Positions 16,551 through 25,130 are shown, counted from the first letter of the stretch. The stretch: 64,000 bases of DNA from Novosphingobium clariflavum (GCF_026420865.1 NZ_JAPCWC010000001.1:434001-498000), one strand, 5' to 3'. Made by a program: numbers and translations. The notes: generated by a model not told the origin, from the letters alone.

Positions 16551-16784
16551 ATGGCTCAGAATGAGTATCATGTGATCCCGCAGGGCGACCGCTGGACGGT
16601 CACTCTCCACGGCGTTGCCCTGGCCGTGTTCGCGGACATGAAAGCCGCCCTCAACCGCGCGATCGATGCCGCCCACCAGGCCGGCATGGCCGGGCATGAC
16701 GCGCAAGTCCTGATCGCCGATACGGCGCAGGACCCGCGCACGAAATGGATCTTCGGGCTGCATCCCTACCCGCCCACCGCGTAA
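16551..16784 (+). CDS. Small DUF2188-like protein
   Basis: 77 aa from ATG 16551, which has AGGAG 8-12 bases upstream; the GTG at 16509 is disfavoured. The sequence YHVIPQGDRWTVTLHG resembles the DUF2188 pattern (His-x-x-Pro followed by W-V). The helical part AALNRAIDAAHQAG and the strand AQVLIAD follow. The family is small, soluble and of unknown function. It stands alone, divergent from macA. Confidence 0.8.
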   Translation: MAQNEYHVIPQGDRWTVTLHGVALAVFADMKAALNRAIDAAHQAGMAGHDAQVLIADTAQDPRTKWIFGLHPYPPTA

Positions 16785-16938
16785 TCCCCCCTAGCGGCGG
16801 CGGAGCGGTCCTTCCGCAAGCCGCCCCGCCGCCGTGACCATAGGCGCCGGCCCCCCGAACCGCATATCCCGCAATCGCGGGGCGCGGCCGGGGTCGGCGC
16901 CCTTGTCGTTCCAACTGACTGCGGAGCGTGTCTGCGCG

Positions 16939-17115
16939 CTATTTCCGACGCGCGGCCTTGAGCAGGGCGTAACTGCTTATCCCGCACAGCCCGAGCGCGA
17001 GCACGAAACCGGTTGCAGCGCCCCACTTGGCCCCGGTCGGCCCGCCGAGAAACCCGCCCAGCGCCAGCCCGATCAGCGGCAGCACGACAAGGGCAAGGCA
17101 TCCGATGGCGATCAC
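16939..17115 (-). CDS. Small hypothetical membrane protein
   Basis: 58 aa from a GTG at 17115 with AGGAG seven bases upstream; a longer in-frame ATG at 17181 would give 80 aa but without such a site. Two hydrophobic helices are visible (IAIGCLALVVLPLIGLALGG and WGAATGFVLALGLCGISSYA), and the C-terminus is basic (KAARRK). I do not recognise a family. No partner gene is evident; it lies between the DUF2188-like gene and the isochorismatase-type cluster, on the other strand. Confidence 0.65.
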   Translation of the reverse strand: MIAIGCLALVVLPLIGLALGGFLGGPTGAKWGAATGFVLALGLCGISSYALLKAARRK

Positions 17116-17343
17116 GTAATCTCTCCTCGACAAGCACGCGGCGAACGGTACGGGCGCCGGTCTCTCGCTGTCCTCTAGCACTAACCCCCGTCGACGCCTC
17201 GCGCGATGTGTGCAACCATCATCCCGATTACGCAGACCTGCGCTGCCCCCGTCCCGGCGGATGAGCGCCCCTATGCCAAGGTTGCCTATACCAACGGTTG
17301 ATACCCAGCGGGCCCCTCAGGCGGCAAAATCGCGCACGTTCGA

Positions 17344-17369
17344 AAACATTTCAATTTCATCGAATGTTT
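17344..17369. promoter_or_regulatory. Inverted repeat upstream of the hydrolase cluster
   Basis: AAACATT (17344-17350) and AATGTTT (17363-17369) are inverted around 12 bases, in a conspicuously AT-rich stretch about 100 bp before the gene at 17470. It looks like an operator, with the binder unknown. Confidence 0.4.
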
Positions 17370-17469
17370 CAAGTGATTTTATCCGGATTTTCCATTCGAC
17401 GAAACCGGGCAACAAAGGCTTCACCAGACGCCGCCCCGGCACGGACACTTTGAGGACAGGAGCTTACCC

Positions 17470-18141
17470 ATGACCGTCACCGCAACCCCCACCGCCACCG
17501 CAACCCCCGGCAAGTCGCTGATCTCGCCTGACAATCACGCGCTTGTCCTGATCGACTTCCAGTCGCAGATGGCTTTTGCCACCAAGTCGATCTCGGCCGA
17601 ACTGCTGCGTAATAATGCCGCCCTGATCTCGCGCGGTGCCAAGTCGTTTGGCGTCCCCACCATTCTCACCACGGTTGCCGAGAAGAGCTTCTCCGGCCCG
17701 ATGTTCGACGAGATCACCGAAGCCTTCGAAGGCCAGGCCATGCTCGACCGCACCAGCATGAACACCTGGGAAGACGAAGCCGTGATCGCCGAGATCAACC
17801 GCATCGCCAAGCCGCGCATCGTCTTCGCCGGCCTCTGGACCTCGGTCTGCATCGTCGGCCCGGTCGCCTCGGCCATCGACCAGGGCTTCGAAGCCTACGT
17901 CATCACCGACGCTTGCGGCGATATCTCCACAGAAGCGCATGAGCGTGCGGTGGAGCGCATGATCCAGCTCGGCGCCGTGCCGATGACCTCGCTCCAGTAC
18001 CTGCTCGAACTGCAGCGCGACTGGGCCCGCACCGAAACCTACGACAGCACCACCGGCATCGCCAAGAAGTGGGGCGGCGCATATGGTATCGGCATTAATT
18101 ATGCCAAGACCATGTTCGGCGCGTCCGAAGGCGCTCACTAA
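17470..18141 (+). CDS. Isochorismatase-fold hydrolase (YcaC-like)
   Basis: 223 aa; AGGAG seven bases before the ATG. The cysteine-hydrolase fold is shown by LVLIDFQSQM near the N-terminus (catalytic Asp), a Lys in AEKSFSGP, and the nucleophile Cys in WTSVCIV at residue 127. Members hydrolyse small amides or carbamates; YcaC itself has no established physiological substrate. The N-terminus carries a Thr/Ala/Pro-rich run (TVTATPTATATP) before the fold. It is the first gene of a co-directional set with an alpha/beta hydrolase, XapX protein and amidohydrolase, a combination I recognise from other proteobacteria. Confidence 0.88.
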   Translation: MTVTATPTATATPGKSLISPDNHALVLIDFQSQMAFATKSISAELLRNNAALISRGAKSFGVPTILTTVAEKSFSGPMFDEITEAFEGQAMLDRTSMNTWEDEAVIAEINRIAKPRIVFAGLWTSVCIVGPVASAIDQGFEAYVITDACGDISTEAHERAVERMIQLGAVPMTSLQYLLELQRDWARTETYDSTTGIAKKWGGAYGIGINYAKTMFGASEGAH

Positions 18142-18155
18142 GTTCAGTTCGTGAT

Positions 18156-18228
18156 CCTTCGACAGGCTCAGGATGAGCGGAAGTAGCCCCCCGCAAATCC
18201 AGACCCGCTCAGGCTGAACTTGTCGAAG
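18156..18228. repeat. REP-like inverted repeat
   Basis: CCTTCGACAGGCTCAGGATG (18156-18175, continuing AGCGG) is mirrored by CCGCTCAGGCTGAACTTGTC (18205-18224, then GAAG). The arms are imperfect complements about 25 bases long. This sequence type (CTTCGACAGGCTCAG) is a familiar dispersed intergenic repeat in sphingomonads. It lies between two co-directional genes and may stabilise or attenuate the transcript. Confidence 0.65.
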
Positions 18229-18271
18229 CCCTCCCCAAATCCCTCTCCCAACCCACCGAAGGATCAGCATC

Positions 18272-19108
18272 ATGGCATATGTAACCACCAAGGACGGCGT
18301 CGACATCTTCTACAAGGACTGGGGCCCGAAGGATGCCCAGCCGATCGTCTTCCACCACGGCTGGCCGCTCTCGTCGGACGACTGGGATGCGCAGATGCTG
18401 TTCTTCCTCTCCAAGGGCTACCGCGTCGTCGCCCATGACCGCCGTGGCCATGGCCGCTCGGAGCAGGTGAGCGACGGTCACGACATGGACCACTACGCCG
18501 CCGATGCCGCGGCCGTGATGGAACACCTCGACCTCAAGAACGCGGTCCACATCGGCCACTCGACCGGCGGCGGTGAAGTGGCAGCCTATGTCGCCCGCTA
18601 CGGCATCCCGCAGGGCCGCGTCGCCAAGGCCGTTCTCGTGAGCGCGGTGCCGCCGATCATGCTCAAGACCGAGCGTTACCCCGGCGGCCTGCCGATCGAG
18701 GTGTTCGATGGCTTCCGGTCCGCGCTTGCCGCCAATCGTGCCGAATTCTTCCGCGCCGTTGCCGCCGGCCCGTTCTACGGCTTCAACCGCGAAGGCGCGA
18801 ACGTGCTGCCCGCCGTGATCGACAACTGGTGGCGCCAGGGCATGATGGGCAGCGCCAAGGCCCACTACGAAGGCATCAAGGCCTTCTCGGAAACCGACCA
18901 GACCGACGATCTGACGGCGATCACCGTGCCCACCCTCGTCCTCCACGGCGATGACGACCAGGTCGTCCCCTACAAGAACGCCGGCGTGCTCCAGGCCGAG
19001 ATCCTGCCGAATGCGACGCTCAAGATCTACGAGGGCTTCTCGCACGGCATGCTCACCGTCAACGCCGACACCATCAACCCCGACCTGCTCGCCTTCGTGC
19101 AGGCCTAA
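18272..19108 (+). CDS. Alpha/beta hydrolase, cofactor-free chloroperoxidase/esterase-like
   Basis: 278 aa; AAGGA before the ATG. The oxyanion-hole HHGWPLSSDDW is followed by the nucleophile elbow GHSTGG (Ser97), a late Asp in LVLHGDDDQVVP and His in GFSHGM. The whole is full length for the non-heme haloperoxidase/arylesterase group. These hydrolyse esters or form peracids; the real substrate is usually unknown. No signal peptide, so cytoplasmic. Placed after the isochorismatase-like gene, separated by a REP-like repeat, and 39 bp before the XapX gene. Confidence 0.92.
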   Translation: MAYVTTKDGVDIFYKDWGPKDAQPIVFHHGWPLSSDDWDAQMLFFLSKGYRVVAHDRRGHGRSEQVSDGHDMDHYAADAAAVMEHLDLKNAVHIGHSTGGGEVAAYVARYGIPQGRVAKAVLVSAVPPIMLKTERYPGGLPIEVFDGFRSALAANRAEFFRAVAAGPFYGFNREGANVLPAVIDNWWRQGMMGSAKAHYEGIKAFSETDQTDDLTAITVPTLVLHGDDDQVVPYKNAGVLQAEILPNATLKIYEGFSHGMLTVNADTINPDLLAFVQA

Positions 19109-19147
19109 GCCCAAAGACTAAGCTCAAGACTCCGGGGAGACTGAACC

Positions 19148-19420
19148 ATGAAACCCTACCTTCTCTCGATTGCTGCCGGGCTGCTGGTGGGCGTGGTCTA
19201 CAGTCTCCTCGGCGTCCGTTCGCCGGCCCCGCCGATGATTGCCCTGATCGGGCTTCTCGGCATCCTGCTCGGCGAACAGATCGTCCCGCTGGCGAAGAAG
19301 ATCTGGGCGCACGAGGAAGTCGCCCGGTTCGTCCAGACCGACTGCCGAAAGCACGTTCTCGGCCGTCTGCCGGGCGACAAGTTCCCCTGCCGCACCGCCG
19401 ACCACAAGGGCGAGGCGTGA
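19148..19420 (+). CDS. XapX domain-containing protein
   Basis: 90 aa. Two hydrophobic segments (LLSIAAGLLVGVVYSLLGV and MIALIGLLGILLGEQIVPL) flank the characteristic RSPAPP turn of the XapX/DUF1427 family. The family is small, membrane-associated and of unknown function, and often lies beside YtcJ-type amidohydrolases, as here. The C-terminal soluble part has two Cys (QTDCRKHVLG and FPCRTAD). GGGGAGA precedes the ATG. Its stop overlaps the next start (GTGA), so the two are translationally coupled. Confidence 0.88.
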   Translation: MKPYLLSIAAGLLVGVVYSLLGVRSPAPPMIALIGLLGILLGEQIVPLAKKIWAHEEVARFVQTDCRKHVLGRLPGDKFPCRTADHKGEA

Positions 19421-21360
19421 TCACCCGCCGCCATACATTGCTCGGAGCGGCCGCCACGTCGCTCATGCCCTCCCTGCTCACCAGCCAGACTGCCCGATCC
19501 AAGGAAGCCCCCATGACCGATACGATCATCGTCAACGCCAAAGTGACCACGCTCGACCGCGAGAACCCGCAGGCCGAAGCCGTGGTCATCCGCGACGGCA
19601 AGTTCCTGACCGTAGGCAGCGAACAGGAAGCCCGCGAAGCCGCCGCTCCTGACGCCGTCGTGATCGACGCCAAGGGCCGCCGCCTGATCCCCGGCCTCAT
19701 CGACAGCCACATGCACATCATCCGCGGCGGCCTGAACTTCAACATGGAGCTGCGCTGGGACGGCGTGACCTCGTTGGCCGAAGCGATGGCGATGCTGAAG
19801 AGGCAGGTCGACAACACCCCCGCCCCGCAGTGGGTCCGCGTCGTCGGCGGCTTTACCGAGCACCAGTTCGCCGAGAAGCGCCTGCCGACGATCGAGGAAC
19901 TGAACGCCGTCGCGCCCGATACGCCGGTCTTCATCCTCCACCTCTACGACCGCGCGCTGCTGAACGCCGCTGCCCTGCGCGTCGTCGGCTATACCAAGGA
20001 CACGCCGAACCCGCCGGGCGGCGAGATCGTGCGCGATGCTGCCGGCAACCCGACCGGCCTGCTCCTCGCCCAGCCGAACGCGACGATCCTCTATTCCACG
20101 CTCGCCAAGGGCCCCAAGCTTCCGCCCGAGTACCAGCTCAACTCCACCCGTCACTTCATGCGCGAAGTCAACGCGCTGGGCGTGACCGGCGTGATCGACG
20201 CGGGCGGCGGCTTCCAGAACTATCCCGACGATTACGACATCATCGAGAAGCTCCACGCCGAAGACCAGCTGACCGTGCGCATCAGCTACAACCTCTTCAC
20301 GCAGAAGCCGAAAGAGGAACTGGCGGACTTCTCGGGCTGGGTCTCGCAGGTCAGCCCCGGACAGGGCGACGACACCTATCGCCACAACGGCGCGGGCGAG
20401 ATGCTGGTCTATTCCGCTGCCGACTTCGAGGATTTCCGCGTCGAGCGCCCCGACATGCCGCCCAGCATGGAAGGCGATCTGGAACCGGTCATCCGCCTGC
20501 TCGCCGAGCATCGCTGGCCCTGGCGCCTGCACGCCACCTATGACGAGACGATCGGCCGCGCGCTCGACGTCTACGAGAAGGTCAACCGCGACATTCCGCT
20601 TCAGGGCATCAACTGGTTCTTCGACCACGCCGAGACGATTTCGGACCGCAATATCGACCGCATCGCCGCGCTCGGCGGCGGCATCGCGGTGCAGCACCGC
20701 ATGGCCTATCAGGGCGAATACTTCGTCGAACGCTACGGCGCCAAGGCCGCCGAACGCACGCCGCCGATCGCCCGGATGCTCGCCGCCGGCATCCCCGTGG
20801 GCGGCGGCACCGACGCGACCCGCGTCGCCAGCTACAACCCCTGGGTCTCGCTCTCGTGGCTCGTCACCGGGCGCACCGTGGGCGGCCTCTCACTATATCG
20901 CGGCGACAACCGCGTCAGCCGGGAAAAGGCGCTGCGCATGTGGACGCACGAGAACACCTGGTTCTCGAACGAAGTGGGCAAGAAGGGGCAGATCAAGGCG
21001 GGCCAGCTGGCCGACCTTGCGCTGCTTTCCGACGACTACTTCAGCGTACCCGACAACGAGATCGTCCACATCCGTTCGATCCTGACGCTGCTGGGCGGCA
21101 AGGTGGTGCATGGCGAGGGCGACTATCGCCCGCTCGCGCCGGAACTGCCGCGCGCGATGCCGGACTGGTCGCCGGTCGCGACGTTCGGTGGCTATTACCA
21201 GACGCCGGAAGCCAAGCAGAAGCTGGCCTCGGCCTGCGGCTGCGCCAGTTCCTGCGGCGTCCACGGCCACGACCATGCCGCCGCACTCGGCGCCAACGTT
21301 CCCGCCGCCGATGTCCAGACCTTCTGGGGCTCGCTCGGCTGCGGCTGCTGGGCCGTCTGA
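19417..21360 (+). CDS. YtcJ-type amidohydrolase with Cys/His-rich C-terminus
   Basis: 647 aa from GTG 19417. The N-terminus TRRHTLLGAAATSLMPSLL looks like a twin-arginine signal; an internal ATG at 19513 is the cytoplasmic alternative. The metal-dependent amidohydrolase fold shows GLIDSHMHI (first metal ligands), WFFDHAETIS and GGGTDATR (late catalytic Asp). Typical YtcJ members are about 550-620 aa and end near this barrel. Here about 40 extra residues follow, with ACGCASSCGVHGHDH and a final GCGCWAV, giving seven Cys and three His that could bind a metal. Substrate unknown. It is coupled to xapX. Confidence 0.9.
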   Translation: MITRRHTLLGAAATSLMPSLLTSQTARSKEAPMTDTIIVNAKVTTLDRENPQAEAVVIRDGKFLTVGSEQEAREAAAPDAVVIDAKGRRLIPGLIDSHMHIIRGGLNFNMELRWDGVTSLAEAMAMLKRQVDNTPAPQWVRVVGGFTEHQFAEKRLPTIEELNAVAPDTPVFILHLYDRALLNAAALRVVGYTKDTPNPPGGEIVRDAAGNPTGLLLAQPNATILYSTLAKGPKLPPEYQLNSTRHFMREVNALGVTGVIDAGGGFQNYPDDYDIIEKLHAEDQLTVRISYNLFTQKPKEELADFSGWVSQVSPGQGDDTYRHNGAGEMLVYSAADFEDFRVERPDMPPSMEGDLEPVIRLLAEHRWPWRLHATYDETIGRALDVYEKVNRDIPLQGINWFFDHAETISDRNIDRIAALGGGIAVQHRMAYQGEYFVERYGAKAAERTPPIARMLAAGIPVGGGTDATRVASYNPWVSLSWLVTGRTVGGLSLYRGDNRVSREKALRMWTHENTWFSNEVGKKGQIKAGQLADLALLSDDYFSVPDNEIVHIRSILTLLGGKVVHGEGDYRPLAPELPRAMPDWSPVATFGGYYQTPEAKQKLASACGCASSCGVHGHDHAAALGANVPAADVQTFWGSLGCGCWAV

Positions 21361-21363
21361 TCC

Positions 21364-21397
21364 GACACGGCCCCTCCGGGCGAGGAGGGGCCGTGTC
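21364..21397 (+). terminator. GC-rich hairpin after amidohydrolase
   Basis: GACACGGCCCCTCC (21364-21377) pairs perfectly with 21384-21397 around a 6-base loop, 3 bp after the stop codon. No T-run follows. It probably ends or stabilises the preceding message. Confidence 0.6.
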
Positions 21398-21526
21398 GCA
21401 CACTATTCCATAATTCCGAACATAATGGTCGATATTATTCGGATCGATAGATCCTCGGTCACCCCCTAGACAGGTCCTGCGCCAACGACCGAGCGGCACT
21501 GCCCTCCCCCCATCGGAGCCACAGAC

Positions 21527-22426
21527 ATGACACGCTTCACCCTGATCATCGCGGCCGCCACACTGGTCGCGAGCCCTGCCTTTACGCCTGCTTTCGCCGC
21601 AGAAAAGGCCTCGGCCGACTACGCGGTCGGCGCCCAGTACGACACCACCCATGTCTACGTACCGGAAGGCCAGTTCGACACCTTCGTGTCCAGCTTCGTC
21701 GCCACGTTCGGCGGCACCACCAGCAAGCAGGGCGAATTCCAGGTGACGCCGACCAAGAGCCTCACCAAGTCGCAGCTGGTGCTGACGCCTGCCGGCACCG
21801 TCTCGGTGTTCGGCTTCAAGACACCGATCCCCTATCCCTTCGGCGATGAGCGCACCGGCTATCTGGTCACCGACCTCGACGCCGCGGTGAAGTCGGCGCA
21901 GAGGCATGGCGCCGTGCGCCGTCTGGAGACCTTCCCCGATCCGATCGGGCGGGATTCGGTGGTCCAGTGGCCGGGCGGCGTGAACATGCAGCTCTACTGG
22001 CACACCGCCAAGCCCAGCTACACCCCGCTCGAAACCGTGCCCGAAAACCGCATCTACCTGACCGTCGATGCCGCCGACACCTTCATCAAGAGCTGGACCG
22101 GCTTCGCCCACGCAAGGATCACCGCCGACGACAAGGCGGCCAATGGCGCCGAGATCGGCGAACCCGGCAAGACCATCCGCCGCGTCGCGCTCACCAGCGG
22201 CTACGGCAAGATGGTGGTCTACGTCTCGGACGGCCCGCTCCCCTGGCCCTATGGCCGCGACATGACCGGCTATGCCGTCAGCGACCTCAACGCGACGCTC
22301 GCCAAGGCTTCGTCGGCAGGCGTGGAAACGCTGGTTGCACCTTACACGACCGGCAAGCGTCAAGCTGCCATCGTTCGCTTCCCCGGCGGCTACATCGCCG
22401 AGATCCATTCGGGCGAGGCTAACTGA
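21527..22426 (+). CDS. Exported VOC/glyoxalase-fold protein
   Basis: 299 aa. A signal peptide (LIIAAATLVASPAF, cleaved after AFAA) precedes two VOC-like halves: about residues 35-160 (DTTHVYVPEGQFDTFV, GYLVTDLDAAVKSA) and about 165-299 (RIYLTVDAADTFIKSW, GYAVSDLNATLAKA). Paired beta-alpha-beta modules of this kind make metal-dependent lyases, dioxygenases or binding proteins; the export signal is unusual for the fold. The gene starts a second sub-operon with DoxX and porin genes after an AT-rich promoter region. No catalytic function can be assigned. Confidence 0.8.
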   Translation: MTRFTLIIAAATLVASPAFTPAFAAEKASADYAVGAQYDTTHVYVPEGQFDTFVSSFVATFGGTTSKQGEFQVTPTKSLTKSQLVLTPAGTVSVFGFKTPIPYPFGDERTGYLVTDLDAAVKSAQRHGAVRRLETFPDPIGRDSVVQWPGGVNMQLYWHTAKPSYTPLETVPENRIYLTVDAADTFIKSWTGFAHARITADDKAANGAEIGEPGKTIRRVALTSGYGKMVVYVSDGPLPWPYGRDMTGYAVSDLNATLAKASSAGVETLVAPYTTGKRQAAIVRFPGGYIAEIHSGEAN

Positions 22427-22429
22427 GCC

Positions 22430-22858
22430 ATGTCCGGCACCGCTATGCCCAAATTGGTCGCATCGGTGCTGGACTTCGCGCCGACAGGGCTGCTCGCCCG
22501 CCTGCTGCTGGTGAGCGCCTACCTCGTGGGCGGTCTTACCAAGTTGACCGACTGGCAGGGCGCCGTGGCGGAACAGGTCCACTTCGGACTGACCCCGCCC
22601 GCACTCTGGGCCGCTCTCACCATCGCGGTGGAACTGATCGGCCCGCTGCTGATCCTGACCGGGCGCCTCGTCTGGCTGGGCGCCGGCATGCTCGGCGTGT
22701 TCACGTTCTTCGCCGCGCTCGTCGCCAATGCCTTCTGGGCCATGCCCGAGGGGCCCGCGCGCTTCGGCGCCACCAATGCCTTTTTCGAGCACATGGGCCT
22801 TGTCGGCGGGTTCGTTCTCGTTGCGATTCTCGCCTACCGGACGCAGCGAAGTGCCTAG
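22430..22858 (+). CDS. DoxX family membrane protein
   Basis: 142 aa with four hydrophobic helices (ARLLLVSAYLVGGLTKLTDW, PALWAALTIAVELIGPLLIL, WLGAGMLGVFTFFAALVANA and LVGGFVLVAILAYR). The helix order and the GGLTKLTDW motif at the first helix fit DoxX/DUF6041-type quinone-linked membrane proteins. The role of most members is unclear; some act in thiosulfate or redox stress. It begins 3 bp after the VOC gene and overlaps the porin gene by 8 bp, so the three are co-translated. Confidence 0.85.
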   Translation: MSGTAMPKLVASVLDFAPTGLLARLLLVSAYLVGGLTKLTDWQGAVAEQVHFGLTPPALWAALTIAVELIGPLLILTGRLVWLGAGMLGVFTFFAALVANAFWAMPEGPARFGATNAFFEHMGLVGGFVLVAILAYRTQRSA

Positions 22859-24224
22859 GTTTCTTCCGCTTGCAATGCTTGCGGCCACAGTCCTGCCGGG
22901 CATTGTGCCAACGCCTGCTCACGCCGAACCCACCGAGGCCTGGCAGGCCCCCACCCTTTCGATCACCCGCTACGACGAAGACTGGTCGGACCTCGCCGAC
23001 ACCGAAAAGCGCGCGCACCACTGGACCGGCCAATTCAAGTACATTCCCATTAGCGACGATGTCTGGCTCTCCACCGGCATCGAACTGCGCGTGCGTAGCG
23101 AGAATCTGGAGAACAACCTCTGGGGCAGCGCGCAGGCGCTGAACGACAGCTACGTCTGGTTTCGCGCGCTGCCTTATGCCGATCTCCATGCCGGCAAGCT
23201 TCGCGCCTTCGTGCAGCCGATCGCCTCGACCTCCGCCAGCGTCGCGCCTGCTCCCGGCGCAGTGGACGGCACCGGCGCCGACCTGCTGCAAGGTTTCGTC
23301 GAGGCCGACCTTGGCCCGGTCACCCTGCGCGGCGGGCGGCAAATGCTCTCGCTCGGCACCGAGCGGCTGATCGGCACCCGCTACGGCCCCAACGTGCCGC
23401 TCGCCTTCGACGGCCTGCGCGCCAACGTAAAGCTGGGCGCAGCCACCGTCAGCCTGCTCGCGGTAAAGCCGGTTCAGGCCCGCAAGGGCGATTTCAACGA
23501 CCGCACTTCGCCCGACAAGTCGCTCTGGGGCGCCTATGCCGCGCTGCCGACGCTCGACCTCTACTATCTCGGCTACCGCAACGATGCCGCCCACTGGGGC
23601 ACACGCAGCGGCACCGAAACCCGCCACAGCCTTGGCGCGCGTTGGCACGGCAAGCAGGATGACTGGCACTGGAACGTCGAGGGCGTCTACCAGTCCGGCC
23701 GCTTTGCAGGCGGGCCGATCTCGGCCTGGACCCTTGGCACCGAACTCGGCCACGCCTTCCCGGATGCCCCGCTGGCGCCCGATCTCACCGTGCGCGTCAA
23801 TGTCGTCAGCGGTGACGCCAAGCGCAATGACAACCGGCTCGGCACATTCAACGCGCTATTCCCCAAGGGCAAATACTTCGGCGAACTCTCGCCGGTCGGT
23901 CCCTACAACATCGTCAATGCCTATTCCTCGCTCGGCCTGCAACTGGCGCCGGATGTCTCGGCCAGCCTCGCCGCCATGGCCTACTGGCGCTACTCGCGGG
24001 CGGACGGCATCTACGATATCCCCGGCAACCTGATCCGAGACGCCGGAGACAGCCGCGCCAGGTTCGTCGGCAAGGAAGTGGAAGCGACGCTTGCCTGGCA
24101 GGCGAGCGCCGAACTCGAACTTTCCGCATCGCTTTCCGCTTTTGCGCCGGGTGCCTTCATCCGCGAGACCGGCTCCGCCAAAACGATCCACATGCTCGGC
24201 CTCGAAAGCAATTTCCGGTTCTGA
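22851..24224 (+). CDS. Alginate-export-family outer-membrane porin
   Basis: 457 aa from GTG 22851, which overlaps the doxX stop; the N-terminus then reads FLPLAMLAATVLPG and PAHA, a signal peptide. The AlgE-like beta-barrel shows IELRVRSENLENNLWG, LRGGRQMLSLGTERLIGTR and a C-terminal aromatic strand (LESNFRF). Such 'alginate export' proteins in sphingomonads act as outer-membrane channels for diverse solutes. In this cluster it probably carries a substrate or product of the neighbouring hydrolases, which is inference. It ends the sub-operon. Confidence 0.88.
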   Translation: MPRFLPLAMLAATVLPGIVPTPAHAEPTEAWQAPTLSITRYDEDWSDLADTEKRAHHWTGQFKYIPISDDVWLSTGIELRVRSENLENNLWGSAQALNDSYVWFRALPYADLHAGKLRAFVQPIASTSASVAPAPGAVDGTGADLLQGFVEADLGPVTLRGGRQMLSLGTERLIGTRYGPNVPLAFDGLRANVKLGAATVSLLAVKPVQARKGDFNDRTSPDKSLWGAYAALPTLDLYYLGYRNDAAHWGTRSGTETRHSLGARWHGKQDDWHWNVEGVYQSGRFAGGPISAWTLGTELGHAFPDAPLAPDLTVRVNVVSGDAKRNDNRLGTFNALFPKGKYFGELSPVGPYNIVNAYSSLGLQLAPDVSASLAAMAYWRYSRADGIYDIPGNLIRDAGDSRARFVGKEVEATLAWQASAELELSASLSAFAPGAFIRETGSAKTIHMLGLESNFRF

Positions 24225-24235
24225 TCGTCGTTCCA

Positions 24236-24253
24236 TCGTTTCGAACGAAACGA
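24236..24253. promoter_or_regulatory. Inverted repeat TCGTTTCG-AA-CGAAACGA before the DUF1275 gene
   Basis: An 18-bp perfect inverted repeat with a two-base centre, 80 bp before the ATG at 24333 and 11 bp after the porin stop. It is operator-like; the regulator is unknown. Confidence 0.45.
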
Positions 24254-24332
24254 ACGATCTTATGCGGATACCGGCCATTGCGGCATGGACCTAGACCTGC
24301 GGCACAACCTCTCTTTCCCCCCGGAGATCGCA

Positions 24333-25037
24333 ATGACAGCAACACCGCCCCGACCAAGCTCATCTTCCTCGCTCCCACGGCTGCTGTTGCTGCTGTCCGC
24401 CACCACCGGCCTTGTCGACGCGGCTTCGGTGCTGGGGCTGGGCAAGGTCTTCACCGCCAACATGACCGGCAACGTGGTGTTTCTCGGCTTCGCGGCCGTG
24501 GGCACGCCGGGCTTCAAGGTCTTGCCGGCGGTCATGGCGCTGCTTGCCTTCATGGTGGGCGCATGGGGGGCCGGCAAGCTCGCCCGCGCCCATTCCGCCT
24601 TGCCGTTGCGGCGCTGGCTGCTGCGCGCCGCCGTTGTCGAAGGCAGCCTGCTGCTTGCCGCAGCATTGGTCGCGCTGAACATCGACGTCGCGGCACAGGC
24701 GCCGGAACCCGCCGTGCTGGCGGTGATCGTGCTGACCGGCTTTGCCATGGGCCTGCGCAACGCAACGATCCGCTCGCTCAAAGTACCCGACCTCACCACC
24801 ACCGTGCTCACGCTGACGATCACCGGCATCGCAGCCGACCAGACCGGCCGCGCCGCCTCACCCAACTTCGCGCGGCGATTTGCCGCCGTGCTCTCGATCT
24901 TCCTCGGCGCGGCGATTGGTGCGGCCCTGCTTCGGTTCAGCCTGGCGGTGCCGCTGGCAGTAGCCAGCATCGTGGTGATCGGGGCAACCCTGCTGTTCGC
25001 ACGCGACCCGGTCTCGGCACTGCCGCACCAGGCCTGA
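24333..25037 (+). CDS. DUF1275 (YoaK-like) membrane protein
   Basis: 234 aa from ATG 24333, preceded by CGGAGA. Six hydrophobic segments are visible. The signature of the family is present: ATTGLVDAASVLGLGKVFTA followed by NMTGN near the N-terminus and GFAMGLRNATIR in the middle. YoaK/DUF1275 proteins are inner-membrane proteins without a proven function; a transport role is commonly suggested. It may form its own unit behind the inverted repeat at 24236. Confidence 0.9.
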   Translation: MTATPPRPSSSSSLPRLLLLLSATTGLVDAASVLGLGKVFTANMTGNVVFLGFAAVGTPGFKVLPAVMALLAFMVGAWGAGKLARAHSALPLRRWLLRAAVVEGSLLLAAALVALNIDVAAQAPEPAVLAVIVLTGFAMGLRNATIRSLKVPDLTTTVLTLTITGIAADQTGRAASPNFARRFAAVLSIFLGAAIGAALLRFSLAVPLAVASIVVIGATLLFARDPVSALPHQA

Positions 25038-25104
25038 CGGGCTGGGGGCGCCTTGCCGGCGTCCCCCCCCCGACCCCTGCGCCCCGCTCATGCCGACATA
25101 AAAA

Positions 25105-25130
25105 CCCCGCCGGCGAAAGGGCCGGCGGGG
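25105..25130 (-). terminator. Rho-independent terminator of the 58-aa gene
   Basis: CCCCGCCGGC (25105-25114) pairs with GCCGGCGGGG (25121-25130). On the minus strand the hairpin is followed by TTTTAT, so it fits termination of the small gene at 25209-25385. It may also act on the plus strand after DUF1275. Confidence 0.75.
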
